Positions 27,184 to 34,826 of a DNA stretch of 64,000 nucleotides are shown here, one piece after another (position 1 is the stretch's first letter; each line of letters opens with the position of its first letter). Under the pieces are notes generated by a model. The model ran no database searches and had not been told where the DNA came from. It worked only from the letters and a program-made list of their open reading frames with translations. The position numbers and the translations under genes are program-made. This DNA is from an uncultured Bacteroidales bacterium (GTDB lineage Bacteria > Bacteroidota > Bacteroidia > Bacteroidales > Bacteroidaceae): NCBI GenBank assembly GCA_902775975.1, contig CACYOC010000002.1, positions 62,001 to 126,000 of the forward strand, in the 5' to 3' direction.

Positions 27184-29481
27184 ATGTATGAAATGATGAA
27201 AAAGAAACAGATTTTCGCAGGGATGCTGCTCATGCTTCCCTTGATGACACAAGCTATTGAGTTGAATGATTCCTCGAAGGTCTTCGACCTCGACGAAGTC
27301 ATTGTCGTCTCACAGCCCAAGGAAGGACGCCTGTTGCGCCATCAGCCGTTAAGCAGTACGGTGATGACTCAGCAAGAGATGCGACAGTTGCAAGTGTGCG
27401 ACTTGGGTATGCTGTCCGATTACGTTCCGTCGTTCAACATGCCTCAATATGGCTCCCGACTGACGTCATCTCTATACATCCGTGGCATCGGTTCACGTAT
27501 CAACAATCCGTCAGTAGGTATCTATTACGACAACATTCCCTTGGTGGGAAAGTCTGCCTTCAACCATTACTTCTACATGATTGACCGTGTCGATGTGCTT
27601 CGTGGTCCTCAGGGAACACTGTACGGCATGAATACAGAGGGAGGACTGGTGCGTATCTACTCCAAAGACCCGATGAGATACCAGGGAACCGACATCTCTC
27701 TGGGTATGGGAACAGGTCTGACACGCCATGTAGAAGTGGCTCATTTCCATCGTCCTACCGAGAAATTCGCTTTCTCAGCAGCAGGTTTCTACAACGGTCA
27801 GCGTGGTTTTTTCAAGAATAGCGCTTTGGATGAATGGAATGACAAGATGACGGAAGCCGGCGGTAAGATGCGTTTTGCCCTGCAAGCCACCCCCAAGTTG
27901 CGTATGGATCTCACGACAGATTATCAATATACCAACCAGAACGGTTTCCCCTACGGCTTGTATAACATCGAGGAGAATAGTGTTGACCGTCCGGCAACCA
28001 CCACGATGAATACCTATAAGCGCCAGATGCTGAACACAGGACTGAACATCGGTTACGATGCAGGCCCTTGGCTGTTGACCAGCATCACCTCGTGGCAGTA
28101 TCTGCGCGACCACATGGAGATGGATCAGGATTATATGGTGGCCGACTATATGCACCTGAAGCAGTTGCAAAAGCAGAATGCACTGACCCAGGAACTGACC
28201 CTGCGCAGTCACGGACAGCATCGTTGGCAGTGGGTGGTAGGTGCTTTCGGTTCCTATCAGTGGTTGCGTACCGACGCCCCTGTATCCTTCGGTTCTGCTA
28301 TGAAACAGCAGACCGCCGACCGTATCAAGGGACTCATGCCCCCAGCTGTTGCCGCTATGTTTACGGCTTGGGAGATTCCCGACTTCTCAGTCAGCGAGAC
28401 ATTCCACACGCCCAATGCCAATGTCGGCGTTTTCCACGAATCTACCTTCTCCGTTACCAACCGTTTTGACGTGACGTTAGGACTTCGCTATGACTACAGC
28501 CGCGTCAAGGTGGATTACAACACCAATGGTCTTCTTTCTCTGCATTATGCCATGCCCGCTATGCCGCCAAGAATGCCTGTTGCTGTTGATAAGACCAATC
28601 GTCTGACAGGTGTACTACAGAACAACGACAAGCGCTCGTTCCATCAGCTGTTGCCCAAGGTGGGATTGACCTATCGTGTCGATGACCAAGGCTCGAACAT
28701 CTATGCTACGGTGTCGAAAGGCTATCGTGCCGGCGGCTACAACATCCAGATGTTCTCGGAGATTTATCAGTCGGAGTTCATGTCCAAGGGTAAGACTTTG
28801 CAGAACGGCGACGTCGCCATACCCTACGACGATGCTGCCTATGAGCGCATCAACAGCAACATCAGCTACAAACCCGAGGAGTCTTGGAACTTTGAGGCAG
28901 GCAGTCATCTGAACTTGCTGGAGGGTAAGGTAAAGGCCGATTTCGCTTTCTTCTACATGCGTATTCGCAATCAGCAGTTGGCTGTGATGGCTGATGAGTA
29001 CAACTTTGGTCGCATCATGGTGAATGCCGGTCGCAGTCATACGATGGGTATTGAGATGTCGTTGCGCGGCAGTGCCTTCGACAACCGCTTCGACTGGTTC
29101 GGAAATCTCAGCGCATTGGATGCCGTTTTCGACGACTACGACACCTTCAGCGGCAATACCGTTCCTTTCATTCCGTTGTGTCAGTTCTCGTTAGGAGGCA
29201 ACTGGCATATTGGCAAACTGACCCTCGGAGCCAATGTGACAGGACAGGGCGATACCTTCTGGGACGAGGCAAACACGTTCAGTCAGTCAGCGTATGTGTT
29301 GCTGGGTGCCCATGCCGACTATAACTTCGGAGTGGTGAGTGTGTCCTTGTGGGGACGAAACCTGACGAACAAGCACTATAACCAGTTTGCCATCAAGAGT
29401 AGGGCTACGGGTTCGGAGTTGGCATTCGCCCAGCGTGGTACTCCCATCCACTTTGGTGCCGATGTAAATATACATTTCTAA
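27184..29481 (+). CDS. TonB-dependent outer-membrane receptor
   Basis: About 765 residues. Starts at 27184, 27193 or 27196 are all possible; the last gives the cleanest signal peptide (MKKKQIFAGMLLMLPLMTQA). After it comes a TonB-box-like segment (DLDEVIVVS), a plug domain (PLSSTVMTQQEMRQLQVCDLGMLSDYVPS... SLYIRGIGSR... VDVLRGPQGTLYGMNTEGG) and a beta-barrel ending in a terminal phenylalanine (NIHF). There is no carboxypeptidase-like N-terminal domain and no SusD partner nearby, so this is not a SusC-type glycan importer. Iron-chelate or vitamin uptake is the usual role of such receptors; the ligand is unknown. It precedes the rprX-rprY genes with a 155-bp gap. Confidence 0.9.
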   Translation: MYEMMKKKQIFAGMLLMLPLMTQAIELNDSSKVFDLDEVIVVSQPKEGRLLRHQPLSSTVMTQQEMRQLQVCDLGMLSDYVPSFNMPQYGSRLTSSLYIRGIGSRINNPSVGIYYDNIPLVGKSAFNHYFYMIDRVDVLRGPQGTLYGMNTEGGLVRIYSKDPMRYQGTDISLGMGTGLTRHVEVAHFHRPTEKFAFSAAGFYNGQRGFFKNSALDEWNDKMTEAGGKMRFALQATPKLRMDLTTDYQYTNQNGFPYGLYNIEENSVDRPATTTMNTYKRQMLNTGLNIGYDAGPWLLTSITSWQYLRDHMEMDQDYMVADYMHLKQLQKQNALTQELTLRSHGQHRWQWVVGAFGSYQWLRTDAPVSFGSAMKQQTADRIKGLMPPAVAAMFTAWEIPDFSVSETFHTPNANVGVFHESTFSVTNRFDVTLGLRYDYSRVKVDYNTNGLLSLHYAMPAMPPRMPVAVDKTNRLTGVLQNNDKRSFHQLLPKVGLTYRVDDQGSNIYATVSKGYRAGGYNIQMFSEIYQSEFMSKGKTLQNGDVAIPYDDAAYERINSNISYKPEESWNFEAGSHLNLLEGKVKADFAFFYMRIRNQQLAVMADEYNFGRIMVNAGRSHTMGIEMSLRGSAFDNRFDWFGNLSALDAVFDDYDTFSGNTVPFIPLCQFSLGGNWHIGKLTLGANVTGQGDTFWDEANTFSQSAYVLLGAHADYNFGVVSVSLWGRNLTNKHYNQFAIKSRATGSELAFAQRGTPIHFGADVNIHF

Positions 29482-29572
29482 AAAACAACCAACACACAAA
29501 ATTTATTATATAACATCAAAACTCGTTACTTTAGTTAATAACGTTAAAATTAACGGAAATAATTAACTATTT

Positions 29573-29626
29573 CTACTTCTTCGTATTGGAAAAAAGCGTA
29601 ACTTTGCACCCAGTACGAAGAAGTAG
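29573..29626 (+). promoter_or_regulatory. rprX promoter framed by a 17-bp inverted repeat
   Basis: CTACTTCTTCGTATTGG (29573-29589) and its reverse complement with one mismatch (29610-29626) flank 20 bp that contain the -7 box TAACTTTG (29599-29606). The inner 13 bp of each arm match perfectly. The left arm covers the -33 region and the right arm the expected start of transcription, a layout suited to a repressor or autoregulatory site. Upstream (29532-29569) are further AT-rich dyads such as CGTTAAAATTAACG (29542-29555). Confidence 0.7.
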
Positions 29627-29636
29627 TGTTTTATCT

Positions 29637-31190
29637 ATGAAGAAATCAACAATATGGATCATAGCGGTCATCATGGGATTCTCGTTCCTGGCCCTTCTTT
29701 TCTTGCAGTTCTCCTATGTGGAGGAAATGGTCAAGATGAAGAAGGAACAGTTCGATGAGAGCGTGAACCGTTCACTATATCAGGCCTCACGTAATCTGGA
29801 GATGAACGAGACGCTGCGTTATCTGGAGAAAGACGTCAATGAAACCGAGCGCCGTGCTTTCACCCAAGACTCCGTCATTATTGACGGATTGGGCTCTATA
29901 CAGCAGTCGCACCAGTTTGCGGTGGCAGCCGACGACGGCACTATCTATTCCTCCTTCCAAGTAAAGGCGCTGAAGATGAAGCCCGCGTCCATCCCCAAGG
30001 CCACAATCCTGCGGAAGGACAAGAACTCGATTACCGAGGCTACCAAGACCATGCAGGAGATAGTGCGTAACCGTTATATCTATCAGAAGGCTTTGCTGGA
30101 CGAGGTGGTTTACAACATTCTCTACACCGCCAGCGACAAACCTTTGCGTGAACGCATCAACTTCCGTATGTTGGATCAGGACATCCGTTCCGAGTTGATG
30201 AACAACGGCGTCAACATTCCCTACCATTTTACAGTATCTACCACCGACGGACGCGAAATCTACCGCTGTCCTGACTATGAAGACAAAGGTCAGGAATATA
30301 CCTATCAGCAGTTGTTGTTCCGCAACGACCCGCAGTCGAAGATGGGTGTGGTACGCATTCACTTCCCGCAGATGAGTTCGTACATCTTCTCATCGGTGCG
30401 CTTTATGATACCTTCCATCATCTTCACCATCGTACTGCTCATCACGTTCCTCTTCACCATCGTCGTCGTGTTCCGTCAGAAGCGCTATTCTGAAATCAAG
30501 AACGACTTCATCAACAACATGACCCATGAGCTGAAGACGCCTATCGCCAGCATCTCTCTGGCGGCACAGATGATGAACGACGAGAGTGTTCCCAAGACCG
30601 AACAGATGACCCGCCACCTGAGTGGTGTCATCAACGACGAGGCGAAGCGCCTGCGCTTCCTGGTGGAGAAAGTGCTGCAGATGTCGATGTTCGACAAGAA
30701 GAGCATCATCTTCAAGAAGAAGGAACTGGACCTGAACGAAATGGTGGAGCAGATAGCTCAGACGTTCACCCTGCGTGTGGAGCATACGGGAGGTAAGATT
30801 TACTCCGAGATAGAGGCGGTCGATTCTGCCATCTACGTCGATGAGGTACACTTCCAAAACGCTATCACCAACCTGATGGACAATGCCGTGAAGTATCGTA
30901 AACCCGATCAACCGCTGGACATCTATATCCGCACCTGGAACGACACGGAGAAACTCTACCTCAGCATCCGTGATACCGGTCAGGGCATCAAGAAGGAGAA
31001 CCTAAGAAAAATCTTCGATAAGTTCTACCGTGTTCATACCGGCAACAAGCACGACGTCAAGGGCTTCGGATTGGGTTTGGCGTATGTCAAGAAGGTGGTC
31101 GATTTGCACCAAGGTGAAATCAAAGCCGAGAGTGAGGTCGGAAAGGGTACGAAGTTTACCATCTCACTGCCATTGCTTAAGCAAGATTAA
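29637..31190 (+). CDS. rprX: Sensor histidine kinase, RprX type
   Basis: A 517-residue membrane kinase; the ATG at 29637 lies 30 bases after the -7 box. Transmembrane helix 1 is IWIIAVIMGFSFLALLFLQF (~5-24), then a ~230-residue periplasmic sensor, and helix 2 around 258-280 (IPSIIFTIVLLITFLFTIVVVF). There is no obvious HAMP domain. The phosphoacceptor is H297 in NNMTHELKTPIAS. ATPase motifs follow: N box NAITNLMDNAVKYR, DTGQGIKKENLRKIFDKFYRV, and GFGLGLAYVKKVVDLHQG. The gene is coupled to rprY (26-bp gap). In Bacteroides RprX/RprY has been linked to stress and to regulation of respiratory and central genes; the signal here is unknown. Confidence 0.9.
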   Translation: MKKSTIWIIAVIMGFSFLALLFLQFSYVEEMVKMKKEQFDESVNRSLYQASRNLEMNETLRYLEKDVNETERRAFTQDSVIIDGLGSIQQSHQFAVAADDGTIYSSFQVKALKMKPASIPKATILRKDKNSITEATKTMQEIVRNRYIYQKALLDEVVYNILYTASDKPLRERINFRMLDQDIRSELMNNGVNIPYHFTVSTTDGREIYRCPDYEDKGQEYTYQQLLFRNDPQSKMGVVRIHFPQMSSYIFSSVRFMIPSIIFTIVLLITFLFTIVVVFRQKRYSEIKNDFINNMTHELKTPIASISLAAQMMNDESVPKTEQMTRHLSGVINDEAKRLRFLVEKVLQMSMFDKKSIIFKKKELDLNEMVEQIAQTFTLRVEHTGGKIYSEIEAVDSAIYVDEVHFQNAITNLMDNAVKYRKPDQPLDIYIRTWNDTEKLYLSIRDTGQGIKKENLRKIFDKFYRVHTGNKHDVKGFGLGLAYVKKVVDLHQGEIKAESEVGKGTKFTISLPLLKQD

Positions 31191-31216
31191 TTATTAACAT
31201 AAAAACAAATAAGATT

Positions 31217-31915
31217 ATGGACGAAAAACTGAAAATTCTTCTTTGTGAAGATGACGAGAACCTCGGAATGCTGTTACGTGAATATTTAGCAGCCAAAGGC
31301 TACATGGCAGAACTCTGCCCGGACGGTGAAGCCGGCTACAAGGCTTTCCTCAAGACGAAGTTCGATATTTGCGTGCTCGATGTGATGATGCCGAAGAAAG
31401 ACGGCTTTACTTTGGCACAGGAAATCCGTCAGGCCAACGCTGACATTCCCATCATTTTCCTTACTGCCAAGACCCTGAAGGAAGACATTCTGGAAGGTTT
31501 TAAGATTGGTGCTGATGACTACATCACCAAGCCCTTCTCTATGGAGGAACTGGTGTTCCGTATTGAGGCTATCCTGCGCCGTGTACGTGGCAAGAAAAAC
31601 AAGGAGAGCTCCGTCTATCGCATTGGCATGTTCACCTTCGACACCCAGAAGCAACTGCTGAGCATCGGCGAGAAGCAAACCAAGCTGACCACCAAGGAGA
31701 ACGAGCTGTTGGGACTGCTCTGCTCGCATGCCAATGAGATTCTGCAGCGCGACTTCGCCCTGAAGACCATCTGGATTGACGACAACTACTTCAACGCTCG
31801 TTCGATGGATGTGTATATTACCAAGCTGCGTAAGCACCTGAAAGACGACCCGCAGATTGAGATTATCAACATCCACGGTAAAGGCTACAAGCTCATCACT
31901 CCCGAAGAGGAATAA
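31217..31915 (+). CDS. rprY: OmpR-family response regulator, RprY type
   Basis: A 232-residue regulator. Receiver 1-~120 with the acidic pair (CEDDE, 11-13), phosphoacceptor D55 (CVLDVMMPKKDG), T83 and K105 (DYITKPFSMEEL). The winged-helix DNA-binding domain ~135-230 includes LTTKENELLGLLCSHANEILQRD and the recognition region NARSMDVYITKLRKHLKDDPQIEIINIHGKGYKL. This stretch is highly conserved in Bacteroidetes RprY, so I am confident of the name. It is the second gene of the rprX-rprY pair and a natural candidate for binding the inverted repeat at the rprX promoter. The gene ends at 22-bp array B. Confidence 0.95.
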   Translation: MDEKLKILLCEDDENLGMLLREYLAAKGYMAELCPDGEAGYKAFLKTKFDICVLDVMMPKKDGFTLAQEIRQANADIPIIFLTAKTLKEDILEGFKIGADDYITKPFSMEELVFRIEAILRRVRGKKNKESSVYRIGMFTFDTQKQLLSIGEKQTKLTTKENELLGLLCSHANEILQRDFALKTIWIDDNYFNARSMDVYITKLRKHLKDDPQIEIINIHGKGYKLITPEEE

Positions 31916-31926
31916 TGGAGGCCTTT

Positions 31927-32014
31927 GACAAAGTGGCGTTTTGACGTTGACAAAGTGCCACTTTAATCGCGACAAAACGGCACTTTGTTCATGACAAAAT
32001 GCCGTTTTGTTTTT
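31927..32014. repeat. 22-bp dyad array B (four units) between convergent rprY and addB
   Basis: Units start at 31927, 31949, 31971 and 31993, each 22 bp apart: a 17-bp imperfect palindrome plus a 5-bp spacer. Cores: GACAAAGTGGCGTTTTG, GACAAAGTGCCACTTTA, GACAAAACGGCACTTTG, GACAAAATGCCGTTTTG. Unit 2 contains a perfect 6+1+6 dyad (AAAGTG-C-CACTTT). The inner dinucleotides switch between GT and AC from unit to unit, so neighbouring units also pair with each other. Confidence 0.92.
31974..32014 (+). terminator. Probable terminator formed by units 3 and 4 of array B
   Basis: CAAAACGGCACTTTG and CAAAATGCCGTTTTG pair over 14 of 15 positions around a 7-base loop, followed by TTTTTG. This can end rprY transcription; on the other strand the mismatch becomes a G-U pair. 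Confidence 0.65.
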
Positions 32015-32026
32015 GACCCCTTTATT

Positions 32027-34771
32027 TCATCGTCTGCACATCTGCAGATAAGGACATGAGCGACAAGTGCGCAGGTCGTCTGTAGGTGTCAGGGGAACGT
32101 CGGGAAAGAACATCTCCTGAATGGTCTGCTCCAGGCGTTCGTTGAATGGCTCGCTATAGTCAGCCACATCGTATATCCGCTCTTTTCCGAAGCAGAGCGT
32201 GGGGTCGTAGTCTTTTTTAGAGGCATGCTGGATAAACAGCAGGGCAGGAGAGACGGGGTAGTACGTTGCTGAGGAGGAACCTTTGTGCTGCTGACGACTG
32301 ACAATGTCGGCATAGACAAACGTCTGCAGGTAATAGTCGCTATGGTTATGAATTTGCTCGTGGTCGAAGATGGCGTCAACGTCAGGCAGCATTTTCAATT
32401 GACGACTGCCGGTCTTATAATCCACCACACGGATGCGACCGTCGGACAACTGGTCAAGACGGTCTATGCGTCCACCGATTTTCAGGGGTATAGTTCGTGA
32501 GACGGCTGGGATGTTGAACGACAACTCACGGGCAACATCGATTTCCAAACCTAACAAGGTGAAGGGAGCCAGCCGCATGTCGATTTCAATGAGCTGGCGA
32601 AGATAGCGGATGATAACTTCGCGGTTGATGATATGCAGACCTCCAATGATGGCATGAGGCATCTCCTGACGGAAGGCTTCATCGACAGCGCGACCTATCA
32701 GCGACTGGTCTTTCAGCAACTGGTTGAGTGATTCGCGCGTCACTTCCCTTGGCAACTGATGGTAAAGCGTGTCGGCAGCCTGATGGAAGATATTTCCGAA
32801 GATGCGGTTGTCCAGTTCTAACTCGTCGTCAGGTTGGTCCGGTTCCTGAATGCCAGCCACATAGCGATAGTAGAACTGCAGGGGACATCGCATGTAACGA
32901 TTGATAGCCGTAGGCGTCAGCAGTGAGAAATAATCGCTCAACAGCTGCATGACGTGTTCGCTTTTCTCGATGGGCTCTGGTGTCCAGCGGCTGATGCTGC
33001 GTCCGGCTTGCAGAGTGGATTGCTGAATGTCATGCGGACTTTCAACCATCATCTGCAAGACGAAACGGCTCATCTCCCCACGTTGTCCGTCTTCCGTCGA
33101 GTTGTTCCACAGAATGGTCACGTCGCTGGCACGTTGCAGCAGGCGATGGAAATAGTAGGCATAGATGCTCACTTTGTTTTCGACGGTTGTTAACTCAAAG
33201 GCCTGTCGGATGCTATGTGGAATAAAAGAACTGTCGTTGACACCACGCGGCATGTTGCCTTCGTTGCATGAGAGCAGCAGTACGTGTTCGAAGTCAAGGT
33301 TGCGCGTTTCCAAAACACCCATAATCTGAAGTCCCTCAGCGGGTTCACCATGGAAGGGAATGCTGGTTTGCTGTAACATCTGTGTGACGAGTCGCTGCAT
33401 GGTGACATCGGTTACGCAGAGATCGCCACTCTCTATTAAGCCGTTCAGACGGTTGATGAGCGTATAAGCGCGGAACACAGATTCCTGGAACAAAGGGTCG
33501 TCAATGTCGGCTTTGGCAATGTTACGTAAGAGTATCAGTAAGTGAGCCACCAGTGAAGACGGTTGCGCAAAGAGTTCATCCTCCTCTACAAAGACGGCGT
33601 AGGGATGGTGTTGCAGAAGTCTGCGCAATCTCGGACTACGGCCACCCAGGTGCATGTTGAAGTAGAGTTGTATAAACGAAGCCACGGGCGTCTGTGATAA
33701 GGGATAGCCGGTGGTGATGTTCACCTTGTTCACCTCCTCAGGTAGAGAGTGGATGACGGTAGGCAACAGACTTTCATCGCACAGCACGATAGCGGTGTTC
33801 CTTAAGTTTTCTAATGAGAACGACGAAGAACGTTCGGCGAGTTCTTTCAGCCAGGTGCTGACATAACGTGCCTGAATGTGTTCTGTGGGGGCTGAGATGC
33901 AGGTGATGTGCTTTTGTTGACGGAAGTTGGCATAGATGTCGTCATTGGCAGTGTCCAACTCGTTGGGGAAGTATTTCAGGTATTGAGCGATGTAGTGACC
34001 AGCCTCATGACGCTGCATATAGTAGCTGTCGAAGTCCCAGTAGAAGTGTGCCTTGCCTTCTTTTTGCAGCAGTGTGAAGAGCCGCTGCTCTACTTTCTGC
34101 AGCATATTGAAACCTACGAACAGGTAACGGTCGTATGGGAAGGCTGCAGCTATCGAGGCTGCGTCATTCCCCACATTGTTGACTACCTGCCGATAGAGGG
34201 CACCCTCGTATGCCAACCCCTGACTGGCGAGTCGCTCGTTAAAGTCGTGATAGATATCGGAAAAGCGACTCCACAGGCGGAGGAAACGCTGTTTGAGTTC
34301 ACTCTCGTGTTCCTCCGTAAACTGACTGAAGAAGTGGCGCAGCAGTTGACGTTGCTCGTCGGTGAGGTAACTGAGATCGTCGAGTTCGTGGATGTCGCGC
34401 AGATTAGCAAAGACCTTGTCGGCATCAGCCATATTCTTGTCGATGTCATCGAAGTCGCTGATAAGCAGCTGTCCCCAACTATAGAACTTGTCAAGTGTCT
34501 CGTCCGACTCCGTCTGCAGGCAGAAGGACAGATGCAGGTCGCACACCAGCTTGACGGGATCGGCCACAGCTAGTTCAGACTGTTGGCGAAACAAATCGCT
34601 GATAGTGATATACACTGGGCTCCACAGGGGTTTCCCGTCAGCTAAGCGTGCCAAGTACTCATTGAGAAACAGCGATGCTCGCTTGTTGGGAAACACTACG
34701 GCTGTACGCGACAAGTCGGTGCCATACTTGCGGATGATGTCTTCAGCGACGTATTCTAAAAAACTCTTCAT
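32027..34771 (-). CDS. addB: AddB-like subunit of the AddAB helicase-nuclease
   Basis: A 914-residue partner of AddA in double-strand-break resection. The N-terminal half is a helicase-like fold without a Walker A lysine motif (TAVVFPNKRASLFLNEYL replaces it), as in Bacteroidetes AddB. The C-terminal domain is a PD-(D/E)XK nuclease with the core RIRVVDYKTGS near residue 790. Four cysteines fit an iron-sulfur staple: one in MRCPLQFYYRYVAGI before the nuclease and three at the end in TCRSCPYLQMC. The gap to addA (34 bp) is a heptamer array. It converges on rprY across array B. Confidence 0.9.
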   Translation of the reverse strand: MKSFLEYVAEDIIRKYGTDLSRTAVVFPNKRASLFLNEYLARLADGKPLWSPVYITISDLFRQQSELAVADPVKLVCDLHLSFCLQTESDETLDKFYSWGQLLISDFDDIDKNMADADKVFANLRDIHELDDLSYLTDEQRQLLRHFFSQFTEEHESELKQRFLRLWSRFSDIYHDFNERLASQGLAYEGALYRQVVNNVGNDAASIAAAFPYDRYLFVGFNMLQKVEQRLFTLLQKEGKAHFYWDFDSYYMQRHEAGHYIAQYLKYFPNELDTANDDIYANFRQQKHITCISAPTEHIQARYVSTWLKELAERSSSFSLENLRNTAIVLCDESLLPTVIHSLPEEVNKVNITTGYPLSQTPVASFIQLYFNMHLGGRSPRLRRLLQHHPYAVFVEEDELFAQPSSLVAHLLILLRNIAKADIDDPLFQESVFRAYTLINRLNGLIESGDLCVTDVTMQRLVTQMLQQTSIPFHGEPAEGLQIMGVLETRNLDFEHVLLLSCNEGNMPRGVNDSSFIPHSIRQAFELTTVENKVSIYAYYFHRLLQRASDVTILWNNSTEDGQRGEMSRFVLQMMVESPHDIQQSTLQAGRSISRWTPEPIEKSEHVMQLLSDYFSLLTPTAINRYMRCPLQFYYRYVAGIQEPDQPDDELELDNRIFGNIFHQAADTLYHQLPREVTRESLNQLLKDQSLIGRAVDEAFRQEMPHAIIGGLHIINREVIIRYLRQLIEIDMRLAPFTLLGLEIDVARELSFNIPAVSRTIPLKIGGRIDRLDQLSDGRIRVVDYKTGSRQLKMLPDVDAIFDHEQIHNHSDYYLQTFVYADIVSRQQHKGSSSATYYPVSPALLFIQHASKKDYDPTLCFGKERIYDVADYSEPFNERLEQTIQEMFFPDVPLTPTDDLRTCRSCPYLQMCRR

Positions 34772-34777
34772 ATTTTC

Positions 34778-34826
34778 TCACCTCTTATTACTTACTTCTC
34801 ACCTCTTACTCCTCACTGTTCACCTC
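34778..34826. repeat. Heptamer array at the addA-addB junction (7 units)
   Basis: TCACCTC, TTATTAC, TTACTTC, TCACCTC, TTACTCC, TCACTGT, TCACCTC on the plus strand: a 7-bp period with three identical units and related ones between. It overlaps the last codons and stop of addA (34806-34808) and ends 6 bp before the addB start. Confidence 0.85.

Noticed and set aside
29482..29572. Riboswitch or tRNA in the gap before rprX
   Set aside because: The gap is AT-rich with short dyads, but no cloverleaf, no conserved riboswitch core, and the promoter lies downstream of it.
29573..29626. Invertible promoter (inverton)
   Set aside because: The arms are only 20 bp apart, far shorter than known invertible segments, and no recombinase gene is nearby. 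An operator is the simpler reading.
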